48,631 nt of DNA from SHZL01 sp963784425 (GCA_963784425.1 CAWARM010000017.1:1-48631), one strand, 5' to 3'; counted from the stretch's first letter, positions 7,571 to 16,424 are shown. The notes: generated from the letters alone by a model not told the origin. Numbers and translations are program-made.

Positions 7571-8041
7571 TCAGGCCATGTCCGCGCGGTGACGGCTTAA
7601 ATCACCAATCAGGTCAGGGGATATTTCCCGGCTGGCGAACAGCCAGTCGCGGCCCTTTTTGGTGAAGCGGTCGAAGTAGTGGCCGCCAAATATGGCCTGC
7701 ATGGGGAAATCCGGCGGCAGGGCCTGGAATACGATGATGTAACTTTCAGCCTTCGCCTCTGTACCCGATGCAGCAATATCAATCTGCACGTTGCTCATGA
7801 CATGCTTGGTCTGCGGCTTGCCGTTGTACAGGGTGACGTTTCGCAGCATATCCAGCATGGCTTTGCGGCCGGTGATGGGACCGGACGGGTCGCCAATGAT
7901 GCCAAAGGAACCGCTGTCAAACAGCGCGGCGAATCCCTCGAGATCGCCACGATCAATGCGGTAGCAGTATTCATTCATCAGGCGCAGCACGTCCACCCGG
8001 GCTTCATTCACGGCCATGGGGTCTTTCGTCGCAGCGGTCAT
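7571..8041 (-). CDS. SnoaL-like / NTF2-fold protein
   Basis: 156 residues with the NTF2 layout: VLRLMNEYCYRIDRGDLEGFAALF (helix 1 and the D/Y motif), GRKAMLDMLRN, then strands KHVMSNVQIDI, EAKAESYIIVFQ, and the C-terminal GGHYFDRFTKKGRDWLFASREI. Members of this subgroup include dehydratases, isomerases and dehydrochlorinases, and steroid delta-isomerases share the fold. The reaction is not certain. Its ATG overlaps the SDR stop (ATGA on the minus strand), so it is co-translated with the HSD10-like SDR. Confidence 0.75.
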   Translation of the reverse strand: MTAATKDPMAVNEARVDVLRLMNEYCYRIDRGDLEGFAALFDSGSFGIIGDPSGPITGRKAMLDMLRNVTLYNGKPQTKHVMSNVQIDIAASGTEAKAESYIIVFQALPPDFPMQAIFGGHYFDRFTKKGRDWLFASREISPDLIGDLSRHRADMA

Positions 8042-8805
8042 CAGGACATCCTCAGGGCGGCATCAAGCCGGATGGTTTCACCGTTCAGGTAAATGTTCTC
8101 AACGATGTGTTGCGCCAGCAGGGCAAATTCCGTCACGGCGCCCAGGCGTGCGGGAAATGGAATATCGCGCGCCAGGCCTTGTTTCACCTCGGGCGCCATG
8201 ACGCCGAGCAAGGGTGTTTCAAATACGCCGGGAGCAATGGTGACTATGCGGATACCGTAGTAGGCGAGATCGCGCGCCACCGGCAGTGTCAGGCTGATCA
8301 ACCCGCCTTTGCTGGCTGCATAGGCCACCTGGCCTTTCTGGCCGTCGTAAGCGGCAATGGATGAAGTGTTGATGATCACGCCCCTTTCGCCGTCAGTCCC
8401 GGGCTCGTTTGCAGCCATTTTCTCCGCCGCCTGGCTGAGCACGCTGAACGTGCCAACCAGGTTGATGTTGATAACGTCGCGAAACAGCTTCATGGGAAAG
8501 CGCCCGCCTTTGCCCAGGGTCTTGGTGGCGCCGCCGCCGCGACCGGCGCAATTCACGCAAATATGGATGGCCCCGAATTGCTGCATGACCTGCTCGATTC
8601 CGGCGGCAATGGAATCATCGTCCGTGACATTGACGGTGCAGGCCATGGCGCCGGCGCCGAGAGTCTGTGCCAGGGATTTGCCCTGTTCTTCATTGAGGTC
8701 GAAGATGGCGACCCGGGTGCCTTCCGCAAACAATCTCTCGACCGTCGCGCGTCCAAGTCCCGATGCACCCCCGGTGACAATGGCTACCTTGTCCTTCAAC
8801 TGCAT
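8041..8805 (-). CDS. HSD10-like 3-hydroxyacyl-CoA dehydrogenase (SDR)
   Basis: 254 residues starting at MQLKDKVAIVTGGASGLG, chosen over a longer frame because GGAGGGAGA lies just upstream and the family starts here. Cofactor motif TGGASGLG at 11-18, VNCAGRG at 84-90, Ser148/149, Tyr162 and Lys166 in the active site. The insert KTLGKGGRFPMKLFRDVIN and the end LNGETIRLDAALRM are characteristic of the HSD17B10 / type II 3-hydroxyacyl-CoA dehydrogenase group. It is likely to oxidise 3-hydroxyacyl-CoA (or a hydroxysteroid) with NAD. It is divergent from the thiolase and the hydratase gene that lacks an NAD-binding domain, so it may supply the missing dehydrogenase step. Confidence 0.88.
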   Translation of the reverse strand: MQLKDKVAIVTGGASGLGRATVERLFAEGTRVAIFDLNEEQGKSLAQTLGAGAMACTVNVTDDDSIAAGIEQVMQQFGAIHICVNCAGRGGGATKTLGKGGRFPMKLFRDVININLVGTFSVLSQAAEKMAANEPGTDGERGVIINTSSIAAYDGQKGQVAYAASKGGLISLTLPVARDLAYYGIRIVTIAPGVFETPLLGVMAPEVKQGLARDIPFPARLGAVTEFALLAQHIVENIYLNGETIRLDAALRMS

Positions 8806-8841
8806 TGGCTCTCCCTCCGGCAGCAGGTTTGAAATTAACCC

Positions 8842-8892
8842 GTTTCTGAACTCAATTTTAAACCCAGTTTTTGAACCCATTTTTTGAACTAT
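8842..8892. repeat. Degenerate 12-13 bp tandem repeat upstream of the SDR
   Basis: Four similar units follow each other: GTTTCTGAACTCAA, TTTTAAACCCAG, TTTTTGAACCCAT and TTTTTTGAACTAT. They lie in the 240-base divergent gap between the HSD10-like gene (start 8805) and the thiolase (start 9046). They could be regulator half-sites at about one helical turn or simple slippage. I see no clear terminator or RNA gene in the rest of the gap. Confidence 0.5.
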
Positions 8893-9045
8893 GTACAAAA
8901 ACTATGATAGCTTATCCTTCAGGCCGTGACAGCCCCGCCAAAGGCCTGCTTTTTGGGCCTGTTTTTTTAGAAGGAATCACGCAATTCTGCAAGCTTTCCC
9001 CGACAGGCCAGCCTGCTGAGTCAACGTCGCAATGAATGAAGCCCC

Positions 9046-10251
9046 ATGAATGACGCCTACATCTTTGATCACCTGAGAACGCCGCGCGGCAAGGGACGGC
9101 CGGATGGCGCATTGCACAGCGTTGCGCCGGTAGACCTGCTGGCGCAGGTGTTGATGCAGTTGCGTGAGCGCAATGCACTGGACACCGCGCTGGTGGAGGA
9201 CGTGATTGCCGGATGCGGCTCACCCATTGGCGAGCAGGGCAGCGCCATTGGCCGCTCCGCCTGCCTCGCCGCCGACTATGCCTGTACCGTCCCGGGCCAG
9301 CAAATCCACCGCTTCTGTTCGTCCGGGCTGGAAGCCGTCAACCTCGCGGCTGCCAAGGTATCCTCCGGGCAGTGCGAACTCGTTGTTGCCTGTGGCGTGG
9401 AGAGCATGTCGCGCATTCCCATTGGCTCTTCGGGGGGGGCATGGTCTTCTGATCCGTCGCTGGCCTACAAGATTTACTTCGTGCCCCAGGGTATCGCTGC
9501 TGACCTGATTGCCACCCTGCACGGTTTCTCCCGCAATGATCTCGATGCTTATGCCGTTGCCAGCCAACAGCGTGCCGGCGCTGCCTGGGACGCCGGGTAT
9601 TTTGCCCGTTCGGTCATACCCGTGCTTGATTCAATCGGCATGACACTGCTGGATCGTGATGAGGCCATGCGCCCGCGCACCACCATGGAATCACTGGCGG
9701 CCCTGCCTGCGGCCTTTACTGCCGTCGGCGACATGGGATTTGATCAACAGGCCATTCTCAAGTACCCGGAAGTTACACAGATCGATCACGGCCACACTGC
9801 GGGAAATTCCAGCGGCATCGTGGACGGCGCCGGCGGCGCATTGATCGGCTCCGCTGCCATGGGCGCGAGGCTGGGGCTCAAACCCCGTGCGCGCATTCGC
9901 GCCTGCGCCTCGGTTGGCACGGATCCAACGCTGATGCTGACCGGGCCCACGCCCTCTGCCCGGCTGGCGCTGCAGAAAGCCGGCATGCAGCGCGCCGACA
10001 TCGACCTGTTCGAACTCAACGAGGCGTTTGCTTCCGTGGTTCTGCTGTTCATGCAGGAAATGAACGTGCCGCTGGACCGGATCAACGTCAATGGTGGCGC
10101 CATTGCCATGGGTCACCCGATTGGCGCTACCGGAGTCATGATCCTTGGCACCCTGCTCGACGAGATGGAACGCCGCGGTCTTGGCACCGGCCTGGTCAAC
10201 CTGTGCGTAGGGGCCGGCATGGGCACCGCAACGATCATCGAGCGAATGTAA
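9046..10251 (+). CDS. Thiolase (acetyl-CoA acyltransferase)
   Basis: 401 residues with an intact thiolase active site: nucleophile Cys91 in HRFCSSGLEA, His357 in GGAIAMGHPIGATG, and Cys387 in NLCVGAGMGT. The NEAFA motif is present (ELNEAFASV). It would cleave a 3-ketoacyl-CoA with CoA as the last beta-oxidation step. In steroid degraders the comparable enzyme is FadA6, but the sequence alone does not separate this from other FadA-type thiolases. Its TAA overlaps the ATG of the hydratase gene (TAATG), so both form a FadA/FadB-like pair. Confidence 0.9.
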   Translation: MNDAYIFDHLRTPRGKGRPDGALHSVAPVDLLAQVLMQLRERNALDTALVEDVIAGCGSPIGEQGSAIGRSACLAADYACTVPGQQIHRFCSSGLEAVNLAAAKVSSGQCELVVACGVESMSRIPIGSSGGAWSSDPSLAYKIYFVPQGIAADLIATLHGFSRNDLDAYAVASQQRAGAAWDAGYFARSVIPVLDSIGMTLLDRDEAMRPRTTMESLAALPAAFTAVGDMGFDQQAILKYPEVTQIDHGHTAGNSSGIVDGAGGALIGSAAMGARLGLKPRARIRACASVGTDPTLMLTGPTPSARLALQKAGMQRADIDLFELNEAFASVVLLFMQEMNVPLDRINVNGGAIAMGHPIGATGVMILGTLLDEMERRGLGTGLVNLCVGAGMGTATIIERM

Positions 10252-11687
10252 TGCAAACCCCACTTTTTCAAACTCTGGCTTACCACCTTGCAGACAATGG
10301 CGTGGCGTTCATTACCATCGATGTCAAGGACCGGCCGGTCAACGTTTTGACGCCCGAACTGCACCGCGAGATTGGTGAGGTTGCAGCGCTGCTGGCGGCG
10401 GATGAAAACGCCCGGGGCGCGGTCATCCATTCGGGTAAATCTTCTTTCATGGCGGGCGGTGATCTCAATCGCATCGTGCGTTATTACGACATGAACCGCA
10501 CTGCCGCAGAGGCCTATACCCAGTCGCGCACCTTTACCGAATCCTTGCGCAAGCTGGAAACCTGCGGCAAGCCGGTCGCGGTGGCGATCAATGGCACGGC
10601 GCTCGGCGGCGGCCTCGAGCTTGCACTGGCCTGCCACTTCCGCGTCGTGGCGGATGATGAAAAGATCCTGCTGGGCCTGCCCGAAGTAAGCCTTGGCCTG
10701 TTACCCGGCGGGGGTGGCACGCAACGCTTACCCCGGTTGATCGGGCTCAAGCAGGCCGCCGCCATGATACTTGGCAGCAAGCGCCTCAGTCCGGCTGAAG
10801 CCTTGCAGCTGGGTATCGTGCATAAAGTAGTGCCCGCAGCGGACCTGGTTGCTGTAGCTGAGCAGTGGGTGTTGCAAGGCGGCAATCCCCAGCAACCCTG
10901 GGACCGCAAGGGCTTTCAGATGCCGGGCGGCTCCGGCCTGAATGACATGAATATTGGCCGCCTGTTCCAGCAGTTAACCGGCCGGGTCAGCGCAGATTAC
11001 CGGCACAATTATCCGGCCCCGATCGCTGCGCTGCGTTCCCTGTTCAACGGCACTACCGTTTTATCGATGGACCAGGCGTTGAAAATAGAGACCCGTGAAT
11101 TTTCCGCCCTGACGCGGGACCCGGTGGCGCGCAATCTGATTCGCACGCTGTTCATCAACAAGGGCAAAACCACTCGTGAACAGCTCATGGCCGATCCGGG
11201 TGCGCAGACCTTGCAGCAACGCTGCGAGTACGCGTACATGCAGCAGGGGCATGCCCTGTTGGCGGAAGGAGTGAAGCCTGCTGTGATCGAAAACGCAGCG
11301 TTTGCGGTGGGCCTGCCGCAAGGCCCATTGGCCATGGCGCATGAACGTTCTGAAAGTGATGCTTCGCGCGCCAGTCCAGCTGATTTCGAAATTCCGTCCT
11401 ATGCACAAGTGAGGCAAAGGTTGCTGTGCTCACAGGCCCTGGCGGCTGCCGCGTGCTGGGAAGAGGGATTGACGGATCCGGTAAAGGCCGACCTGGCCTC
11501 GATCCTGGGCTGGAGTTTTCCCAGCTATACCGGCGGCGTCCTTTCCTATATCGATACCATGGGGCTGAGGGCTTTTATCTCCCTGTGTGACGCACTGAGT
11601 TCCAATTCCGGGGCGGATCTGAATCCTTCCGCCTGGTTGCGAACCAGGGCAATGAATGATGACCGGATTTACCCATCGACAGCCTGA
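10251..11687 (+). CDS. Enoyl-CoA hydratase fused to 3HCDH C-terminal domain, NAD-binding domain absent
   Basis: 478 residues from ATG 10251. Residues about 1-300 are a crotonase domain with MAGGDLNRI (oxyanion hole), Glu123 in GGGLELALACHF and Glu145 in LPEVSLGLLPGGGGTQRLP, as in FadB. The linker resembles FadB (DPVARNLIRTLFINKG). At that point FadB (about 715 residues) has a Rossmann domain with GxGxxG; none is present here. The chain goes directly to a 3HCDH C-terminal-like region (GVKPAVIENAAFAVGLPQGP ... GWSFPSYTGGVLSYIDTMGL). It should hydrate enoyl-CoA but cannot oxidise the product. It is coupled to the thiolase. Confidence 0.85.
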   Translation: MQTPLFQTLAYHLADNGVAFITIDVKDRPVNVLTPELHREIGEVAALLAADENARGAVIHSGKSSFMAGGDLNRIVRYYDMNRTAAEAYTQSRTFTESLRKLETCGKPVAVAINGTALGGGLELALACHFRVVADDEKILLGLPEVSLGLLPGGGGTQRLPRLIGLKQAAAMILGSKRLSPAEALQLGIVHKVVPAADLVAVAEQWVLQGGNPQQPWDRKGFQMPGGSGLNDMNIGRLFQQLTGRVSADYRHNYPAPIAALRSLFNGTTVLSMDQALKIETREFSALTRDPVARNLIRTLFINKGKTTREQLMADPGAQTLQQRCEYAYMQQGHALLAEGVKPAVIENAAFAVGLPQGPLAMAHERSESDASRASPADFEIPSYAQVRQRLLCSQALAAAACWEEGLTDPVKADLASILGWSFPSYTGGVLSYIDTMGLRAFISLCDALSSNSGADLNPSAWLRTRAMNDDRIYPSTA

Positions 11688-11717
11688 AACTCTCTTGCAC
11701 TGACCTGGAGCTCTGAC

Positions 11718-13694
11718 ATGAAAACCAACTGGCGCCTGCTTCCTGCCGCACTGCTCGCTGCCGTGCTTGCCCTGGCCTGCTCCCGCACGGATAGCGACGC
11801 AAGCCCCACCCCGCCGGCAGATGACAAAGCACCCGTAGCGTCCGCGGCCGCCGAAACCGGAAATGCCGTGGCTGAAGCGACGCAGGCGACACCTGCACCG
11901 GGTGAAGCCCCCGCACCGGGTGAAGCCTTGTACCTTGCCCATTGCGCGCAATGCCACGACCAGGTCCTGTACAAAGCGCCCAGCCGCCTCTTTATCGGCA
12001 TGCTGGGGCCGGCCAATATCCTCAATGCTCTCAACGGCGGCCTGATGTCCGAACAGGCTGCCGCCATTGACGCCGCTGGTCGTGTGGCCATCGCCGAATA
12101 CCTAAGCGGGCAAAAGATGGGCGATCTCGTGGAGCCACCGTCTCCACCCGCCTGCGATGCGGCACACGGATTTGATGCCAGGCTGACCCCGGTTTCGACC
12201 GGTTGGGGCGTTGACGCGGCAAACACACGCTTCCAGCCGGCGGAAACCGGTGGCCTGAGCGTGGCGGATGTACCGAAGCTGGAAGTGAAATGGGCCTTTG
12301 CCTATCCCAATTCCTTCAAGGCGAGGTCGCAACCGGCCTATGGCGGCGGGGCCATCTACTTTGGCAGCCAGGATGGCACGGTGCGGGCCCTGGACGCGAA
12401 AACCGGCTGCCTGCGCTGGTCTTTCCGCGCTTCCGCCGAAGTACGCACGGCCCTGGTTATTTCCCCCTGGTCTAAAGATGATGAGAATGCCGATCCGACT
12501 CTGTATTTCGGAGATCTCCTGGCGCGCGTTTATGCGGTCAGCGCAAGAACCGGCGAATTGCGCTGGAAGACCCGGGTCGACGATCATCGGGACGCCACTG
12601 TGACCGGCGCGCCGGCACTGTCGGGAGACCGCCTGATTGTTCCCGTATCCTCGCTGGAAGTGGTGGCAGCGGCCGACCCTGCTTACTCCTGCTGCACCTT
12701 CCGTGGCTCCGTGGTGGCGCTCAATGCCGCTACCGGCGAACAACTATGGAAGTCGTATTCGATACCGGCTGAGCCGCTGCATGCAGGCAACACCAGTGCA
12801 GGTACGGCAATACTTGCGCCTTCCGGAGCACCGGTGTGGACCAGTCCCACGGTGGATCTCAAGCGCGGGCGGGTGTATGTGGGTTCCGGAGAGAACTACT
12901 CGTCACCGGCCGATGAAAACTCAGACGCCCTGATCGCCTTCGACCTGGCCACTGGCGAGCGGATCTGGACCAGCCAGCAAACCACGGGCGACGCGTGGAA
13001 CGTCGGTTGCCTCAGCGAATCAGCTACCGACCCGGCCAACTGCCCGCGCGAGAATGGACCGGACTACGATTTTGCCGCATCCCCGATACTGGTGACTTTG
13101 CCGGATGGCAAGGAGGTGCTGGTTGGAGGGCAGAAATCCGGAGCTGCAGTCGGCATTGATCCCGACACGGGTGCGACACTATGGAAAAACCAGGTCGGCC
13201 GAGGGGGCGTGCAAGGCGGCGTGCACTTCGGCATGGCGGCTGAAGGCACCCGCATCTACGTGCCCATCAATGACATGTTCTACCCCGAGGACGTGGCACG
13301 CTACGGCGCGACAAACCCGGCCAAACCAGGACTGTATGCGGTCGATGCCGCGACCGGCAAATTGCTGTGGTCCACCCCGGCGCCGGACGTATGCGGTGAC
13401 CTCGCGGGCTGTGATCCAGGCATCTCGCAGGCCATTATTGCCATACCCGGTGCCGTCATCGCCGGGCACATGGATGGACGCTTGCGTGGGTACTCAGCAG
13501 ATGACGGCAGCATCCTTTGGGAACTGGATACTCTCAAGGACTTCGCTACCGTATCGGGCGCATCAGGCCGGGGCGGGTCGTTCAGTGGTGGCGGCGCCAT
13601 CGTGGCCGACGGCATGATTTATGTGAATTCGGGTTACGGGCTGTACAACCACATGCCCGGCAATGTGCTGCTGGCCATTGGGCCGAAAAAGTAG
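11718..13694 (+). CDS. PQQ-dependent dehydrogenase, polyvinyl-alcohol-dehydrogenase-like, with cytochrome c domain
   Basis: 658 residues. The N-terminus (MKTNWRLLPAALLAAVLALA then Cys21) looks like a lipoprotein or Sec signal and is followed by a low-complexity Ala/Pro linker with a repeated APGEA. A short cytochrome c domain has CAQCH at 76-80. The rest is a quinoprotein propeller with repeated GxLxW motifs. A vicinal Cys pair in YSCCTFRGSVVALNAATGEQ and the SENYSSPADENSD segment resemble PVA dehydrogenase rather than methanol dehydrogenase. It probably oxidises a secondary alcohol in the periplasm. GGAG precedes the start, 30 bases after the hydratase gene, so it may be the third gene of that operon. 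Confidence 0.82.
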   Translation: MKTNWRLLPAALLAAVLALACSRTDSDASPTPPADDKAPVASAAAETGNAVAEATQATPAPGEAPAPGEALYLAHCAQCHDQVLYKAPSRLFIGMLGPANILNALNGGLMSEQAAAIDAAGRVAIAEYLSGQKMGDLVEPPSPPACDAAHGFDARLTPVSTGWGVDAANTRFQPAETGGLSVADVPKLEVKWAFAYPNSFKARSQPAYGGGAIYFGSQDGTVRALDAKTGCLRWSFRASAEVRTALVISPWSKDDENADPTLYFGDLLARVYAVSARTGELRWKTRVDDHRDATVTGAPALSGDRLIVPVSSLEVVAAADPAYSCCTFRGSVVALNAATGEQLWKSYSIPAEPLHAGNTSAGTAILAPSGAPVWTSPTVDLKRGRVYVGSGENYSSPADENSDALIAFDLATGERIWTSQQTTGDAWNVGCLSESATDPANCPRENGPDYDFAASPILVTLPDGKEVLVGGQKSGAAVGIDPDTGATLWKNQVGRGGVQGGVHFGMAAEGTRIYVPINDMFYPEDVARYGATNPAKPGLYAVDAATGKLLWSTPAPDVCGDLAGCDPGISQAIIAIPGAVIAGHMDGRLRGYSADDGSILWELDTLKDFATVSGASGRGGSFSGGGAIVADGMIYVNSGYGLYNHMPGNVLLAIGPKK

Positions 13695-13729
13695 AGCCGG
13701 AAAAGTAGGGCCGAAAAAACAGACGCCGG

Positions 13730-14020
13730 TCAGCCTTTCCAGTCGTAAAACTGCAGGTCCATATCTCCTTCCACGCAGGCGAGAATGGGCGGGACCAGGC
13801 GCTGGTGGAAATCGGCCTGCTGGTGGAATTCAAAGGCCGCCTGGTCCCTGAAACGGGCGTAGACCACGTAGGTGCGCGGCTTTTCCTTGTGACGAATGAC
13901 ATCGTAAACCAGCAGGTCTTTTTCTTCGCGGTGGGCAATTTCTGACAACTCGATCTGGAGTTTCTCGAATTCTTTTTCCCGCCCGGCGGCGACCTGGAGC
14001 GTAGCAATAAATGTCAACAC
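13730..14020 (-). CDS. ABM-fold (antibiotic biosynthesis monooxygenase-like) protein
   Basis: About 96 residues if translation begins at GTG 14020 (encoding MLTFIATLQVAAGREKEFE). A longer frame to 14107 would overlap the ligase gene and has a non-conserved N-terminus, so I prefer the GTG. The dimeric ferredoxin-like ABM fold is shown by TFIATLQVAAGRE, DLLVYDVIRHKEKPRTYVVYARF and FEFHQQADFHQRLVPPILA. Such proteins act as cofactor-free monooxygenases or ligand-binding partners. It is 14 bases after the acyl-CoA ligase gene and is the last gene of a minus-strand operon that begins with a second ABM gene. Confidence 0.7.
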   Translation of the reverse strand: MLTFIATLQVAAGREKEFEKLQIELSEIAHREEKDLLVYDVIRHKEKPRTYVVYARFRDQAAFEFHQQADFHQRLVPPILACVEGDMDLQFYDWKG

Positions 14021-14034
14021 GGCACGATGGCGGG

Positions 14035-15726
14035 CTACAAGCCCAGCTCTGTCCTGAGTTGTTCCTGCAAACGGAACTTCTGGATCTTGGTGGAGGACGT
14101 CGGCCACTGCGAGACAAAACGGACATGACGGGGAACCTTGAATCCCGCAATCTTGCCTTTGCAGAAACCTATCAGCTCTGCCTCAGTGGCATTGCTGCCA
14201 GCCTCCAGCTCAATGAACGCGGCCGGTACTTCGATCAGCCTAGGATGGGGAATCCCCACCACCTGCGCCAGCTTTACTGCCGGATGCTGCTGCAGACACG
14301 ATTCAATTTCGACTGCAGCCACGTTCTCACCACCGACTTTGAGCATGTCGCGCAGCCGGCCATGAAACATCAGGGCACCGTCTGCGTCGATGGAAATGAG
14401 GTCCCCGGAATGGAACCAGCCATCGGCATCCAGGGCTTCGGCAGTTTTCTCCGGTGCCTTGTAGTATTGCGTGAAGGTGCTGTAGCCGCGAATCCAGGCT
14501 TCACCCTTTTCTCCCTGGGCTGCGTCTTCGCCCGTCTCGGGGTTCACTGCCCGGACTTCCATGCCCGACAGGGGGGTGCCAAGACGGGTAAACCTCGCGG
14601 TCTCGCTATCGTCCAGCCGGCTGGTTGAAACGGTCCCGGCTGTTTCGGTCATGCCAAAGGTACCGACGAAAATGGCATTGGGCAGGGCTTTCTTCATTTT
14701 CTTGCCAATTTCCGGTGGCTGCACCGCGAAGTTGGCATTCATCAGCTTGATGCGTGAGAGATCGGTCTTCTCAAAATCCGGGTGATCGACCAGGTCGGAC
14801 ATGATGGTCCAGAAACATGGGTAGGTGGCAGTTACTTTTTCCCGCTCCATCATCTGCAGCGCTTCGCCGGCGCGGAAATATCCGGTGGTCACATAGGTAC
14901 CGCCCTTGGCGATGATCGCGGTCATGGGAAGAATGGCGGCAATGTGGAACATGGGCAAAGGCGACCAGAAACTGTCCTCGCCGGTGAGCTGGTAGCGGTC
15001 AGCCAGCGCCACGCTGTTGCGCACAATGGCTTCGTGGGAAATCATGCAACCTTTGGGATTGGCGGTGGTGCCAGAGGTGTACAGGATCAACGCTGTGCTG
15101 CCAAGGCGGACCTGCAAACGCCGCAGGTGCAGGCGCGCCAGGTCGCCAAGGTTTCCCAATGTGGGGTTCCCCAATGCTGGGCTTCCCAGCCCGGCAAACT
15201 GCTGTTCCGTCAGCATCCCGGCTGCGCGGGTATCACCGAACAGGACAATATTGCGTAACAGCGGAGCACGGCTGAGGTTCAGCTGATCCGGGTCGGCCTG
15301 CTGCAGTTCGGGAAAAGCGAGATTCAGCCGCTCCACGAAGTTAACTGTTTCGGCAATCTTGTCCGTGGTCAGCAGGATCTTGAGGTCGGCGTTTTCCACC
15401 ACATAGGCCAGTTCCGGAGGCATGTAGCGGGCGTTGATGGGCACGGTGACCGCGCCAATGAGTGAGGCTGCAAACAGGGTTTCAATAAAATCCATGCCCG
15501 TTGGCAACAGCAGGCCGATGTGATCACCCGGCCCAATACCCAGGGCCTGCAGGCTCAGTGCCTTGCTTATTGCGGCATCACGGATTTCGGCATAGCTGCT
15601 GCGCCGGTCAGGCAAAATGATGGCGGTGCGATCGGGATGCGCGTCAGCCGCTTGCAGCAGCAAATCGCCAAGCGATGTTGCCTGTAAGCGGATCGAAGCC
15701 AGATCGGTATTCAAAGCGTGCTGCAC
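14035..15726 (-). CDS. Acyl-CoA ligase (FadD-like, ANL superfamily)
   Basis: 563 residues with all ANL core motifs: ILYTSGTTANPKGCMISH (P-loop), GTFGMTETAG (A5), GWFHSGDLISID (A7), GRLRDMLKVGGENVAAVEIE (A8 hinge), and Lys547 in SSTKIQKFRL. It activates a carboxylate to acyl-AMP and then acyl-CoA. In the context of IpdAB-like genes and the thiolase, a FadD3-like substrate (a bicyclic steroid remnant) is an attractive guess but is not shown by the sequence. It starts directly after the stop of the upstream ABM gene, so both are co-transcribed. Confidence 0.9.
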   Translation of the reverse strand: MQHALNTDLASIRLQATSLGDLLLQAADAHPDRTAIILPDRRSSYAEIRDAAISKALSLQALGIGPGDHIGLLLPTGMDFIETLFAASLIGAVTVPINARYMPPELAYVVENADLKILLTTDKIAETVNFVERLNLAFPELQQADPDQLNLSRAPLLRNIVLFGDTRAAGMLTEQQFAGLGSPALGNPTLGNLGDLARLHLRRLQVRLGSTALILYTSGTTANPKGCMISHEAIVRNSVALADRYQLTGEDSFWSPLPMFHIAAILPMTAIIAKGGTYVTTGYFRAGEALQMMEREKVTATYPCFWTIMSDLVDHPDFEKTDLSRIKLMNANFAVQPPEIGKKMKKALPNAIFVGTFGMTETAGTVSTSRLDDSETARFTRLGTPLSGMEVRAVNPETGEDAAQGEKGEAWIRGYSTFTQYYKAPEKTAEALDADGWFHSGDLISIDADGALMFHGRLRDMLKVGGENVAAVEIESCLQQHPAVKLAQVVGIPHPRLIEVPAAFIELEAGSNATEAELIGFCKGKIAGFKVPRHVRFVSQWPTSSTKIQKFRLQEQLRTELGL

Positions 15727-16023
15727 TCAGTCGATTGAATCGAGAAATTCCCTGACGTAGGTACCGTCCAGGCATTCGAGCAACTGGGGTGCCAGTTTGT
15801 TGAAATAGTCCGTATTGCGATGCGCTTCTTCGTCTTCGTCGGTCATGAACTGCTCAAACACCGCATAGCCGAGCGGCACATCCCGCAGCTTGAAAAATTC
15901 GTACGCAATTGTTCCGGATTCATGAGTCAGGACCTTGGAGGTCAATGCCTGCGCCAACCGGATAAAATCCGCTTCCTTGCCTTCCTTTACCTTCATCCTC
16001 GCCAGGAACGTCATCATGGCCAT
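15727..16023 (-). CDS. ABM-fold protein (putative quinol/antibiotic biosynthesis monooxygenase)
   Basis: 98 residues: MAMMTFLARMKVKEGKEADF (first strand and helix), SGTIAYEFFKLRDVPLGYAVFEQFMTDEDEEAHRNTDYFNKLAPQ (central ABM motif with conserved H), then a C-terminal strand. It is distinct in sequence from the other ABM protein at 13730-14020. It is the first gene of the minus-strand operon with the acyl-CoA ligase and is divergent from the Rieske ferredoxin, sharing a 77-base intergenic region. A small monooxygenase plus a ferredoxin suggest oxygenation of the same substrate family. Confidence 0.8.
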   Translation of the reverse strand: MAMMTFLARMKVKEGKEADFIRLAQALTSKVLTHESGTIAYEFFKLRDVPLGYAVFEQFMTDEDEEAHRNTDYFNKLAPQLLECLDGTYVREFLDSID

Positions 16024-16045
16024 TTCTCCAGAAATGTTTTTTGAA

Positions 16046-16055
16046 TTGAATTCAA
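16046..16055. promoter_or_regulatory. Palindrome in the divergent ABM / ferredoxin promoter region
   Basis: TTGAATTCAA is a perfect 10-bp palindrome in the 77-base gap between the ABM operon (start 16023, minus) and the ferredoxin (start 16101, plus). It is preceded by TTTTTTGAA, also seen at 8880-8888 upstream of the SDR. It is a candidate operator shared by the two divergent units; no regulator is encoded in the window. Confidence 0.3.
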
Positions 16056-16100
16056 GTCATGTTAGCATCGAGACTATCTGAAAGGAAAGGATTTATTCGC

Positions 16101-16424
16101 ATGTCAGAACCAATATTTACGGTGGTTGCCCCGGTGGGGCAGATCGAAGAAAAGAGTTTCTCAGCTTTCGAAGTCAATGGAACGGATTTTGTCATCTGCC
16201 GTTTCCGGGATGAGTACTTTGCCGTAGAGAATCTGTGCTCCCATGCGCTGGCAAGATTCAACGAAGGTAAATTGCGTGGCCACCGCATCATGTGCCCCTT
16301 GCACGGCGCCACGTTTGATATACGCACCGGAGCTTGCACGGGTGCGCCGGCCACCAGGCCTATCCGCTCCTTCCCGCTGCGTATCCGGGACGGCCAGATT
16401 GAAGTGGCCGTGCCTGCGCCTTAA
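16101..16424 (+). CDS. Rieske [2Fe-2S] ferredoxin (non-heme oxygenase type)
   Basis: 107 residues from ATG 16101 (MSEPIFTVVAPVG), preferred over an earlier in-frame start because the family begins here. The Rieske ligands are Cys46 and His48 (CSHALARF) and Cys65 and His68 (CPLHGATFD). The end, TGAPATRPIRSFPLRIRDGQIEV, is typical of ring-hydroxylating dioxygenase ferredoxins of the BphA3/NdoA class. It would carry electrons to a Rieske oxygenase, and two alpha subunits lie 3-5 kb downstream. No dedicated reductase is seen. Confidence 0.88.
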   Translation: MSEPIFTVVAPVGQIEEKSFSAFEVNGTDFVICRFRDEYFAVENLCSHALARFNEGKLRGHRIMCPLHGATFDIRTGACTGAPATRPIRSFPLRIRDGQIEVAVPAP

